Source of the DNA: Tillus elongatus
Lineage: Eukaryota > Arthropoda > Insecta > Coleoptera > Cleridae
DNA: 64,000 bases
NCBI GenBank assembly: GCA_964006375.1
Contig: OZ023265.1
Span: 9,487,660-9,551,659, forward strand
Direction of reading: 5' to 3'
Shown here: positions 24,005 through 63,466 of the stretch, one piece after another
Layout of the letters: every line of letters begins with the position of its first letter
Position numbering within the stretch: position 1 is the first letter of the stretch
Program-made: the position numbers and the translations under genes
The notes under the pieces: generated by a model
What the model was told of the DNA's origin: nothing
The model's input: the letters and a program-made list of their open reading frames with translations, nothing else
Database searches by the model: none

Positions 24005-24575
24005 AGGTTTCCTCTTCCGGGCTCGCAAATACTTTTCACCAGCTAATCTCTATACCTTATATACTTCACAAATAAGGCCAAACCTCGAATACTGCTCCCA
24101 CATCTGGGGTGTCGCTGCTTCTTCTACACTCGCTATCCTGGACTCCATTCAAAAAGGAGCTATACGTCTCATCGGTGACCCTACTCTCACCCAAAGGCTG
24201 CCATCCCTTGCCCACCGACGTGCCGTTGGTGACCTCTCTCTCTTTTATAGATATCTGCACGGGCACTGCTCAGAGGAGCTTTCTTCCATAGTTCCCCACC
24301 AACTGCCCCCAACAGATCTACCAGGGGAACAGAGCGAATGCACCCTTTTACTGTCCAGGTCACCAGACATAAAACATCTTGTTATGCCCGCTCTTTTGTC
24401 CCGAGGACTTCCAAGTTGTGGAATTCCTTGCCGGCACATGTTTTTCCTTCTCCTCCGAACCTCCAAACCTTCAAGTCCAGAATTAACAAGCTGCCTCTTT
24501 CCTCCTTGTCAACACCCACGGTACGATAGTATTTAGGCTGTAAGACCTCGTGGTGTGTTGTTGAAAATAAAAAAT
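24005..24575 (+). pseudogene. LINE-A copy 2 (C-terminal domain and tail)
   Basis: 5'-truncated copy beginning in the GFLFRARKYFSPANLYTLYT segment and running to the shared 3' tail. Broken frames carry LPSLAHRRAVGDLSLFYRYL, ERMHPFTVQVTRHK, and KLWNSLPAHVFPSPPNLQTF, the C-terminal L-W-N-S-L-P box typical of CR1/Jockey-like LINEs. Ends TAGGCTGTAAGACCTCGTGG, then TTGAAAATAAAAA. Lies between genes A and B. Confidence 0.85.
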
Positions 24576-24649
24576 ATATATTTTAAAGACGTCATCTGTC
24601 AATTGTATCACAAATTGTTATATAGCATTTGTAACAAACGTAAAAAAGT

Positions 24650-25170
24650 CTAGACGCAGCAAGTGCGTTATGGTAGTGAATTTTCATAAAAATGTTTTTA
24701 ATAGTAAATATATGTTTTCTTTAAGAAAGCAGGCATCAAATTTGGTTACCAGTATAACCTATATAGTAGAAAAATGTGTCATGTTTCATCAAAATAACTT
24801 TATTGTTAGAAAATGTACAACAATTTCCGAAAGAAAACTTAGTGTTCCCGAAAAAATTGATTTCTTGGTCAACCTTATAGGTTAATAGCAAATTGAGCTA
24901 TTCAAATCGGAAGCATTTAATAAAAATTCGCCACCATAACGCACTTGCTGAGTCCCGAATTTCTTTTCTTACAAACATGCACTATATTTCGGTGGAAATT
25001 GCAAAAATTCAATAACATAAGGCGTGTTCGATTAAAAAAAAAAAGGAAATTTGTATCACCAGCGACTTATAGGCCAGCCTGTGATTGTAGAAATATTTTT
25101 TTAAGATGTAGCTCAAGACACGCTATAATTAATATATACATTTTTTTATATCTTGTATAATAACAGATAA
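24650..25170 (+). mobile_element. TA-core element, 5' part only
   Basis: The ~320-bp inverted-repeat module (24650-24962; outer ends CTAGACGCAGCAAGTGCGTT and its inverse) plus ~200 bp of the long-form interior (TTTGTATCACCAGCGACTTA, TAAGATGTAGCTCAAGACAC). Truncated before the (TA)n part, where a satellite-like repeat takes over. Confidence 0.75.
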
Positions 25171-25189
25171 GAGAGAGCTTTATTTACAA

Positions 25190-25792
25190 AGTATGTAAGG
25201 CTAGATTCTCGCCACAATTAGAACCGTAGACCGGTTTCGCTCTAAGTGCTAATTGTGGCGAGAATACATCTACATGCTTTGTCGCTATATTAGGGGTAGA
25301 AATGGGCCAGGGCTGACAATTTACTAAATTGTTAGTTGGTTGTATACAGTTTCTATTTTATAACATTTTGTGTTATTTGGAGATGGTGTGACAACATACT
25401 ACTTGATTCCGCAACTAGGTGGCGGCACGTTGCTTCGTGTCTTACCACTCACTTAGTGTTGGAAGGCTGGCTACCATAGCCGTATTACTTTATAGGTGTA
25501 TTTTCGCTACAATTAGTATGCCGTACTGAAGAGCTCTAATTAGAGCGAAACCGGTCTACGGTCCTAATTATGGCGAAAATACACCTAACCTTACATACTT
25601 TGTCCCTATATTAGGGTAGAAATCCGCCAGGGCTGACAATTTACTAAATTGTTAGTTGGTTGTATACAGTCTCTATTTTTTAACACTTTGTGTTATTGAG
25701 AGCTGGCGTGACAACATACTACTTGGTTCCGCAACTAGGTGGCGGCACGTTGCTTCGTGTCTTACCACTCACTTACTGTTAAAATGTAATTA
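25190..25792 (-). repeat. Dispersed ~310-bp satellite-like repeat, ~1.9 tandem units
   Basis: Two units in - orientation: GTGGCGGCACGTTGCTTCGT occurs at 25421 and again at 25740, a period of about 319 bp. Between them is AGTGTTGGAAGGCTGGCTAC. It ends ~130 bp from the stop codon of gene B. Confidence 0.85.
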
Positions 25793-25817
25793 GTGAAAAC
25801 ATTTTATGAAAGTTACT

Positions 25818-25823
25818 TTTTAA
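25818..25823 (-). terminator. Possible poly(A) signal of gene B (ATTAAA)
   Basis: ATTAAA on the - strand, ~100 nt after the gene B stop. No AATAAA is present in the 140 bp between the stop and the repeat, so this common variant is the best candidate. Confidence 0.4.
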
Positions 25824-25921
25824 TCAAACAATGAACGCAAGTCTAAAATTGATACACCGAAACATACAAAATTATATATTACTCACAAAATCACAAAACA
25901 AACTCTAAAAATTGTAAAATA

Positions 25922-55380
<29,459 letters not shown>

Positions 55381-55759
55381 ACTTCACTAGTTTTGGTACA
55401 ACGTCTAACCACATAAATCACAAAAACAATGGGAACAATCTGTTTAATGTAATTGTATATATGTGAGAAAAATATTCACGTGTCTATCTGCATTTCCTCA
55501 AAAATTAGAACTTACATATTATTATCTATTAACTAGATAACAATTATTTAATATATAATTTCCGCCAATGTCCGACAGTAAGTACTTGGGTATTATGTCA
55601 TTTTTAATAGGACGTAATTGTATCTCTAAATGTCCTCCACATCTCTAGATATAATATGTCACTAACTTAATAAGAGAATTACTGGCAGCGATTAGTGTAA
55701 TCGATTGGTTAAAGGTAGAAATAAATATGGCATAATCATAGCCATGGTCCACTATTGTT
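55381..55759. other. Upstream region of gene B
   Basis: AT-rich sequence without recognised repeat until the TA-core element; the gene B promoter should lie here. I cannot pick out a convincing TATA or initiator. Confidence 0.35.
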
Positions 55760-56094
<335 letters not shown>

Positions 56095-56836
56095 ACCTCA
56101 CCAAATCAAATCAACCCCACCAAATCACAGTTCTGCTTTCTTTCTAATAAGATATACACTAGCCCTAGACCCATCACAATGAACAACCAAGTTATTCAAA
56201 GTAATGACTCCTTTTCACTTGTTGCGATTTCTGTGGATCGAAATCTCAATTGGCATCAACATGTCACATCAATTGCAGAAGCGGCTGCTAAGAAATTAGG
56301 TTTCCTCTTCCGGGCTCGCAAATACTTTTCACCAGTTAATCTCTATACCTTATATACTCACAAATAAGACCAAACCTCGAATACTGCTCCCACATCTTGG
56401 GTGCTGCTGCCGCTTCTACACTCGCTATCCTGGACTCCATTCAGAAGAGAGCTATACGTCTCATCGGTGACCCTACCTTCACCCAAAGGGTGCCATCCCT
56501 TGCCGACCGACGTGCCGCCCTCTTCTCAGAGGAGCTTTCTTCCATAGTTCCTCCACCTGCTGCCCCCAACAGATCTACCAGGGGAACAGAGCGAATGCAC
56601 CCTTTTACTGTCCAGGTCACCAGACATGGAACATCTTGTTATGCCCGCTCTTTTGTCCCGAGGACTTCCAAGTTGTGGAATTCCTTGCCGGCACATGTTT
56701 TTCCTTCTTCCCCGAACCTCCAAACCTTCAAGTCCAGAATTAACAAGTTGCCTCTTTCCTCGTTGTCGACACCCACGGTAGGATAGTATTTATGCTGTAA
56801 GCCCTTGTGGTGTGTTGTTGAAATAAAAAAATAAAA
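56095..56836 (+). pseudogene. LINE-A copy 5 (C-terminal domain and tail)
   Basis: 5'-truncated copy inserted into a TA-core element. NNQVIQSNDSFSLVAISVDR, NLNWHQHVTSIAEAAAKKLG, then a frameshift at THK, GAAAASTLAILDSIQKRAIR, LIGDPTFTQRVPSLADRRAA, a ~16-residue deletion, KLWNSLPAHVFPSSPNLQTF, tail GCTGTAAGCCCTTGTGGTGT and TTGAAATAAAAAAATAAAAA. Least decayed C-terminus of the family here. Confidence 0.88.
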
Positions 56837-56837
56837 A

Positions 56838-57186
56838 AGTCTAGCACTGGTGGGTTCCGGGTTTAGACGAACCCGGAGGAGAGCTGAGATCTCTAGGGGT
56901 GGATTACAAGTGGAGATTAGATGCTGCTCGAAAGCGAGACTTCATGATACTGCCTCGAGTCAAACACTTACGGTTGTAGACTCCAGACGAACTCGAAGAG
57001 AGATCATCCTCTTCAAGCTTAGAAACTGACAAGCGACTTAAGTCAGGTGGCAGTACACCTGTCAAACAAACTTTCAACCTCAAAAATTGACTTCTGATGG
57101 GGGCTGAATTCGATGGGTGAAATCTAAGCAATTAGACGTGAGCCACAATAGACATATGGTCGTGGTGGAGTGACTGGATTAGCCCA
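56838..57186 (+). mobile_element. Probable LINE 3' end related to LINE-C
   Basis: Ends with TTAGACGTGAGCCACAATAG and a tail similar to 37700-37760 (TTAGTCTTGAGCCACAATAG). Upstream there is no clear protein. Likely a 5'-truncated copy of an RNase H-type LINE. Confidence 0.45.
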
Positions 57187-57189
57187 TTC

Positions 57190-58252
57190 ATTGAATATGA
57201 TCTTCGTAATTTTTTTTTCTTTTTGTTTAAAAACTCAATTTGCGTCACTTGCTAGTCCCCAGTGTATAATGCAAAACCTTAGTTGTAAGTATAAATACGC
57301 ATAATACAGTAGAGGTACTGCATCTTTGGGTTAGTGTTCTTATTGCATACGAAATGTATGACATTCGCGAGCAGAGTTCATTAATGAGGACTTTCCATTT
57401 TAACTCACTATCGATATGAAGACCTAGTAACTTCGTAGAGATTTGCAGATTTACGGCCAGCAAGTTCCACGTCTTGTCCAATATGTTTTTTTTGTTGTTA
57501 AAAAGCATGCATGCTGTCTTATCCTTATTAAGTTCAAGTTTGTTTGTTTGTTTTCAATCCAGTTGGTAAGGTTTTTGACAGTTTTGTCAGCATCAGCCAC
57601 AATGTCCTGAATATTATATCCACCCATCAGAAAGTTGGTATCATCAGCAAAGGAGATGACCGTTCTTTTGTTGTCTGGATTGATGTTGTTTCCAGATTGA
57701 TGTGTTATGTACTGAAGTAGGCTGTTGGCATAAATAATGTACAACGTTGGTACAAGAACTGTTCCTTTTAGCACCCCAAACGTCATTCCGAAAGTCCTAG
57801 ATGAGTAGATACTGGTAGAGTTAGATATTACAACTCATTGTTTTCTGTCTCTAAGAAAACGAATCCAATGCAGTGCCTGTAACTCCATACTTTAACAGTG
57901 ATCTCATGATTTACACAGTCAAATGCTTTGGAGGAGTCTACAAAAACTCCAAAAACTACCTACTTTTTTGTCAATGTGTTCGACAATTTGCACCCCAAAT
58001 TCAACAGCTGCATTTTCAGTGCTCCGTGCTTACCCAAAGCCATGTTGATATGGCGAAAGAACTTTATTATCGGCAAGATAATTTGCCAGCTTGTTATTGA
58101 ATTTTTTCGAAGGTTTTTGTAAAAGTGTGTGTTAGGGTGTTACGCTAATTTGTCTGTGGCTTGTATAATTTGTGGGATGACTTTTTTACATGTCTTTTTT
58201 ATAGGTGCTTCTTTCATTTTCGATGGAACGATACCTCTGGCTAATGACATGT

Positions 58253-58328
<76 letters not shown>

Positions 58329-59480
58329 ACAGTGCTAAAGAAACAACAAACTTGCAGCGCCTAAGCAGTATACTTGACACCTCATCCGGCCTTGCAGAAC
58401 CAGATGATATGAGGAAATTTATTGAGTTCAGAACATCTTCTTGTGTAAAAGGTGAGAGTTTGATTCAGATGTTCACTTGGGGTGTTATCACCTCAGCAAA
58501 TGCCATATCTACCGCTGCAGGCAGATGAGCAGTTGCATTTTGAGCACCAGATGAGCAAAAATTGTTAAACTGATTGAGGAGGTCCGCGTTTATGGCGGGG
58601 CATTCAGTTTGACATTTTTAGGTTCCTCAGAGATCGTTAATGGTCTTTCCCATAGTTTGGCTCTTGTTGTTGCTGCTCCTAATAGTTTTGTTAAGTTTGG
58701 CCTTTCCTACATATGCGATAAGTTGTTTATTTTGTGCATTTACTGTTTTGAACAAGGGCTTAAATACTGAAAAGTGTTGGGCAAGCTCACCATATAGTGC
58801 GAAGACATGTTTCATCTCCTTAGCTTCTGTCGTTGCTTTACGTTTTTCACTTGTTCTAATTTTTCTAATTGGAAAACATGCATTGAAGCAGCTGCTGAAC
58901 GTTGCCAGGAAATTTCTATAAGCATCTTCAGGGGAGGGCTCTTGCAGTACGTTTGTCCATGTCTCGTGTTTCAAGCAATCTGATGAAGGTGACTATATTA
59001 GCCTCACTATCCGTTTAGTGACTGTTGATCCATCCACACTGCACTTGACACTGGGGTGTATGAATTCTGCATGATAGTCACCAAGATATATTTTCAAAGT
59101 GTTGGCTGAGCATTTAGTAAGGTCTTGGCACTCACAAATAAATTGTCAATGGATATAGATGATGTAGGCGTCACACGTGGAGGTTCATGTATGGTCATTT
59201 TCATGTCATAACTGCCGAGGATCTCGCGAAATAGTCAATGAGAAGTACTATCTAAAAGGACATTAATATTAAAGTCACCTATGATTACAATTTGAGAGTA
59301 CTGGCTTATTAAGGTTATTGTTTGGATGACATTATCTAGTACACTCAAAAACGGTTCAACACTTTCCATGTTATTGTCTGGGGCGTGGTATCTGCACATA
59401 ACTAAAAGTAACTATATTCAAGTCACAGGCATTTCAAGTTATATTTTTAGAAAACATGTAGTCTCAGAAATAACAATTGT
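57190..59480 (-). pseudogene. LINE-B: non-LTR retrotransposon, decayed, - strand
   Basis: A second LINE lineage. From 59480 leftward: very decayed endonuclease end; a linker frame with YRNFLATFSSCFNACFPIRK, KEMKHVFALYGELAQHF (58974-58627); then the reverse transcriptase with HWIRFLRDRKQ, TFGVLKGTVLVPTLYIIYAN (the G-V-x-x-G-S-x-L-x-P-x-L-F box), NKRTVISFADDTNFLMGG (catalytic FADD), KTVKNLTNWIENKQTNLN, and the thumb ISTKLLGLHIDSELKWKVLI. Multiple stops and frameshifts. A (TA)n tract (58255-58325) has arisen or inserted within it. Jockey/CR1-like by motif style. Confidence 0.8.
58255..58325. repeat. (TA)n tract within LINE-B
   Basis: Pure TA tract splitting the LINE-B coding region between the linker and the reverse transcriptase. 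Confidence 0.95.
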
Positions 59481-59848
59481 TGGCCGCCCGGACGAAAAGT
59501 CGCTTCCGGTTTCTGTATTAAAACACAAATATAAACATTGGGTATCCCAAAAAGTTCTCTTTACCATAATGACGGTTTGGTAAACTATAAAAGACATGCG
59601 CTATTTACCCAGCAAGTTATTTTTTTTATTGATTGGAGTTTGGTGATTTCAATGATGAGTAGAAAATGAACCTCTAACTTGCTAGCATATACTCTGGGTT
59701 AAACCTAATAAGCCAATGGAGAAAACGTAAAAAATCTGTTATTCCCCACCTTTGTCATTTTTAGGACTATAAATTCGATATATTTAGATCTTCAGTATCT
59801 TACATCATTTTTGACAATACAAAGTGGTATTAGATGAAACAGTTGTTG

Positions 59849-59853
<5 letters not shown>
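59481..59853. other. No gene seen between LINE-B and (TA)n
   Basis: Unassigned sequence upstream of gene B and downstream of gene C. Confidence 0.4.

Positions 59854-59921
<68 letters not shown>
59854..59921. repeat. (TA)n tract
   Basis: Pure TA tract directly adjoining the inverted hammerhead-like repeat pair. Confidence 0.95.
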
Positions 59922-59923
<2 letters not shown>

Positions 59924-60004
59924 TTATCACTAACTTTTATTGGCGAGCCAGCTGGTGAAACCTGTGGTGAGCACTGGTACAATTCACCACAATACATTTT
60001 TGAG

Positions 60005-60047
60005 ACCTGACGATCGTTTCGCTAACAAAGTTAGCCTCATAAGAAGG
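60005..60047 (-). ncRNA. Hammerhead-ribozyme-like motif
   Basis: - strand: CTTATGA (core with one change from CTGATGA), unpaired G, stem II GCTAAC/GTTAGC with loop TTT, GAAA, self-complementary ACGATCGT as potential stem III, C at the cleavage position, then AGG able to pair with CTT before the core. The G-to-T change at an invariant core position would abolish cleavage. Confidence 0.4.
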
Positions 60048-60069
60048 ATGACTAGACCCATTCGTCCAC

Positions 60070-60114
60070 CCCTCTGATGACCCCAACCTTGGTTAGCGAA
60101 ACTATCGTAAGGTT
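60070..60114 (+). ncRNA. Hammerhead-ribozyme-like motif
   Basis: + strand: canonical core CTGATGA (60074-60080), GAAA (60098-60101), ACTATCGT (imperfect version of the partner's palindromic stem III), A at 60109, and AGG able to pair with CCT before the core. Stem II is damaged: CCCCAACC faces GGTTAGC, where the partner shows GGCTAAC should stand. Confidence 0.4.
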
Positions 60115-60358
60115 TGAAAAATATATTGTAATGAAATGGATTCTCCAAATTGTAATTATAAGGCACCTAAAGGCCAAAAACTCAAGACTACTGAAAATAT
60201 GGGTTTCTGCTTTACACTTCACCTAGGTGCTTACATATAATAATGAAAACTGTAAATTAATAAATAATATTTATATTTGTACTAAAATAAATTATTAGAT
60301 CATAATGTTCTTAATTTTAAATCACTTAGAATGTATTTAAAATATAAAAGTCTTTTGT

Positions 60359-60507
60359 CTATAAAATCCATGCATCATACGGTACATTTTCGAATAAGGT
60401 TTCGACAAAATTCCTAATCAGCACAATCAGTTTCTTCTTCAGATCTGGTTTCATCTCTTTTAAGAGATCTTGAGCATTGGTGTTAATAAACAGATTCAAA
60501 GCCGCCT
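60359..60507 (-). CDS. Gene C: last exon of a third takeout/JHBP-family gene
   Basis: Acceptor TATCTTTTGCAG|AGGCGG; first two bases complete a codon (phase 1 as in genes A and B), then AALNLFINTNAQDLLKEMKP, DLKKKLIVLIRNFVETLFEN, VPYDAWIL and TAG at 60361-60359. The amphipathic helix followed by a short aromatic tail is the usual takeout C-terminus; its length, 149 nt, is one codon shorter than in A and B. No upstream exon with the LFNGD signature is found up to 64000, so the preceding intron is over 3.4 kb, filled with LINE-A and TA-core sequence, and the rest of the gene is outside the window. Confidence 0.82.
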
Positions 60508-60749
60508 CTGCAAAAGATAAGAAACAGAGTTAGACCTTAAAAATATGTGGGTAGTCAAATAATGAATTTGGTTCATTCTTATGGTAGGTACATAAAAGTT
60601 GTTGATTAATTATAATCAACAACTTTTTCTGTACTATTAAGTCTACCGTCGTTGATATTTCTGCTGTTTCAATTAGAATAACATGAGTTTTTATTTGATA
60701 AACCTCTACGACAGCTATGGCCTTTAGCTGAACCACCAATCGCAATCTT

Positions 60750-62405
60750 TACGCTTCTACACAATCCCAGTCAAGAAAACCATCAAGCATTTAACGACGC
60801 AAGAAACCGCTATGTCCGCATTCTTTCTGAGGCAAAAAACTGGCTTAATAACCACATCAAAAACAAAGTCCTCTCAAGCTCCAACGGCAGCAAACCCTTC
60901 TGGACTCTTGCTAAATCTATTGGGAATAATTTTTGCAAGAGCATATTCCCACTTCTTGTTTCAGGGGATGAAATTGTTTTTACCGCCCTGGACAAGGCTG
61001 AACTATTTGCCTCGTTGTTCGTCGGCAATTATACTCTCAACCCACCTCCAAATGTTCAACCACCAACGGTCCCCAATGTCGCGCATACAATGACGGATAT
61101 CATTTTCAAAACTAAAAAGTTACGAAAGTTGCTCTCTTCTCTTAACACCGGGCAAGCCTCTGGCCTTGACGAGATCCCAGCAATTGTTCTCAAAAAATGC
61201 GCACCAGAACTTGCTCCTGTCCTGACCCGTCTGTGTCAGACATCTTACAATAGAGGCATAATCCCTAGAAACTGGAAAACTGCTCGAGTACAACGCGTCC
61301 CCAAGAAAGGAGACAAAGCGCTTCTTAGCAACTACAGGCCTATTTCTCGCCTTTCAGTCGTCTCTAAAGTGATGGAAAAGTATATAAACACCGAATTACT
61401 AAAATTCCTTAAAAAACACAGTCTAATCCACAACAGGCAGTATGAATTCCGTCAGCGCAGATCAACTGCCGACCTCCTTTCCTTTGTCACCCATTCTTGG
61501 AGCAAGTCCATGGAACAACACGGTGAATCCCAGATTGTCGCACTAGACATATCCAAAGCATTCGACCAGGTCTGGCACGCAGCGCTGCTTAATAAACTTC
61601 CAACCTATGGCCTACCACCAAAACTCTGTACCTGGACAGCAGATTTCCTCTCCAGCTGGAGCATTCCTGTTGTCGTGGATTTCCATTCCTCTAAACTGTA
61701 TTCAATTAATGCAAGAGTCCCTCGAAGTTCAGCTTTAGCCCCTACTTTGTTTCTTCTCCACATCAATGACCTCCTCTCTAGAACATCCAACCCAGTTCAC
61801 AGTTACGCGGATGACAGCACTCTCCACTCAAATATACAATATTCTAAGGCTGTCTCTTTAGCCCAATTAGATGAGGATCGCAGACTAATGGAAGGTTCTG
61901 TCTCTGTGGATCTCCAAAAAATATTAGACTGGGGAAGTAGAGATATTGTACAATTCAACTCCACCAAATCTCAGTCTTGCTTTCTATCGCATAAGAGATA
62001 CACCAGCCCTAAACACATCACAATTACCAATCAAGTTATTCAAAGTAATGAGTCCTTTTCATTTGTTGGCATTTCTGTGGATCTAAATCGATATCTGCAG
62101 GGGCACTGCTCAGAGGAGCTTTCTTCCATAGTTCCTCCACCTGCTGCCCCCAACAGGTCTATCAGGGTAACAGAGCGAATGCATCCTTTTACTGTCCAGG
62201 TCACCAGAAATAGAACATCCCGCTCTTTTGTCCCGAGGACTTTCAAATTGTGGAATTCCTTGCCGGTACATGTTTTTCCTTCTCCTCCAAACCACCAAAC
62301 CTTCAAGTTCGGAATTAATATGTTGCCTCTTTCCTGCTTGTCGACACCCACGGTGTGATAGTATTTAGGCTGTGACCCTCGTGGTGTGTTGAAATAAAAT
62401 AAAAA
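60750..62405 (+). mobile_element. LINE-A copy 6 (best-preserved)
   Basis: 5'-truncated non-LTR retrotransposon, ~1.65 kb, in the intron of gene C on the opposite strand. Carries one long open frame and the family tail (GGCTGTGACCCTCGTGGTGT, then TTGAAATAAAATAAAAATAA). Family members in the window: 19039, 24005, 45040, 53165, 56095 and this copy. The A-rich end and 5' truncation indicate target-primed reverse transcription. Confidence 0.88.
60751..62358 (+). CDS. LINE-A reverse transcriptase, open frame with internal deletion
   Basis: About 535 uninterrupted codons; the frame is open from 60682 but LINE similarity starts near AFNDARNRYVRILSEAKN (60781). Reverse-transcriptase blocks in order: LLSSLNTGQASGLDEIPAIV, VPKKGDKALLSNYRPISRLS, QYEFRQRRSTADLLSFVTHS, ALDISKAFDQVWHAAL (first catalytic Asp), PRSSALAPTLFLLHINDLLS (the usual Q-G-S reads R-S-S), VHSYADDSTLHSNIQY (catalytic YADD), SFVGISVDLN. 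There ~85 residues present in copies 3 and 5 (NLNWHQHVTS to DLSLFY) are missing in frame, and it resumes at RYLQGHCSEELSSIVPPPAA and ends with KLWNSLPVHVFPSPPNHQTF. CR1/Jockey-like. The deletion and altered RT box make activity unlikely. Confidence 0.88.
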   Translation, partial: TLLHNPSQENHQAFNDARNRYVRILSEAKNWLNNHIKNKVLSSSNGSKPFWTLAKSIGNNFCKSIFPLLVSGDEIVFTALDKAELFASLFVGNYTLNPPPNVQPPTVPNVAHTMTDIIFKTKKLRKLLSSLNTGQASGLDEIPAIVLKKCAPELAPVLTRLCQTSYNRGIIPRNWKTARVQRVPKKGDKALLSNYRPISRLSVVSKVMEKYINTELLKFLKKHSLIHNRQYEFRQRRSTADLLSFVTHSWSKSMEQHGESQIVALDISKAFDQVWHAALLNKLPTYGLPPKLCTWTADFLSSWSIPVVVDFHSSKLYSINARVPRSSALAPTLFLLHINDLLSRTSNPVHSYADDSTLHSNIQYSKAVSLAQLDEDRRLMEGSVSVDLQKILDWGSRDIVQFNSTKSQSCFLSHKRYTSPKHITITNQVIQSNESFSFVGISVDLNRYLQGHCSEELSSIVPPPAAPNRSIRVTERMHPFTVQVTRNRTSRSFVPRTFKLWNSLPVHVFPSPPNHQTFKFGINMLPLSCLSTPTV

Positions 62406-63245
62406 TAACAAAATCGTATGAAGAGGAACAGCGATGTTTGAATTAGTTTCGGAACAGAACAAATTAATTTTGCCCCGCCTGCGATACGAATTCACATCGA
62501 AAAGAAACGCGTCAAATCTGACAACTCTTTGTCGGAGGATTTTTCCACCGAACCACGCCTGTGATTGTATAAAACTATCTTTGCAGTTTAATTCATTTTT
62601 CAGAAAAGCAGTTCAACATTGTGTTTTGAGATATAAAATTAAGCATAGATTTGTATTAATCTTCTTTTTTTTAACTTCGTTCTCTTCTTTACCGCTGTCT
62701 ATCCTGAGCACAAAATATCCAGTTTTTGGCGGCTTCTCTCTAAGCGCCATCACCACATCTTCTATAGGGGACGCCCGAAACTTCGTTTAGTTACCTTGGT
62801 CTCCACTGCGTTCTCGCTCTCGTCGTCCTGCTAAGCTCCATTTATTAGCGGCTACACGTCCTATGACATCGTTCTCTCGCTGACTGCGTCGTTCCTGACC
62901 TCGTTCCTCAAGCTGATCCCGAGAATTGCACGTTCCATTGTTCTTTGACAAACTGGTTGGCGGTGCTCTCTATTTTATCCTGAGCTACAGTCTCGAGGCC
63001 GTAGGTGTTACTGTTCCAAAAACAGTGGACAGATAACAAAAGAATTTGCAGAAAATAAAAGTATACAGAATATAATTTTTATTAGAAAGTACCAGATTTT
63101 ATCAAAACCACTTTATTGTTTGAAAAAGTACACAACTTTTCCGAAAATTTACTTAAATTTTTTTAAACGCGCAACCACGGGCGTTGAAAATTGTGGTCAA
63201 TCTATGTGATACAGATGCACTTTTTAATGTTAAAAATTAGGTTTG
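62406..63245. other. No gene confidently seen (gene C intron)
   Basis: The + frame 62434-62790 has no recognised motif. 62750-62950 is richer in C (CGTTCTCGCTCTCGTCGTCC), unlike its surroundings. A TA-core-like scrap (ATCAAAACCACTTTATTGTT) lies near 63100. Confidence 0.4.
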
Positions 63246-63374
63246 TAGTGAATTTTCTTTAAAAAAAATCACTAATGAGGACATCCCGACTTTTGAATTT
63301 TGAAAAAATTTCTTCGAATGACCTCTAATTAGACCCCCAGAACACATATCCGGAGTCAGTTTCAATTTTTATAT

Positions 63375-63466
<92 letters not shown>

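Larger units (their letters stand above)
59977..60145. repeat. Inverted repeat carrying two hammerhead-like motifs
   Basis: Arms 59977-60040 and ~60071-60145 are inverted copies (GCGAAACGATCGTCAGGTCT on the - strand; GCGAAACTATCGTAAGGTTT on the + strand; both followed by TATTG and GGTGAA/AATGAA), around a short central spacer. Same head-to-head arrangement as the 52-kb palindrome, but more diverged and from a different subfamily. Confidence 0.7.

Noticed and set aside
62434..62790. 118-residue frame after LINE-A copy 6
   Set aside because: No recognisable motif, low complexity in parts, and no splice partner fitting gene C.
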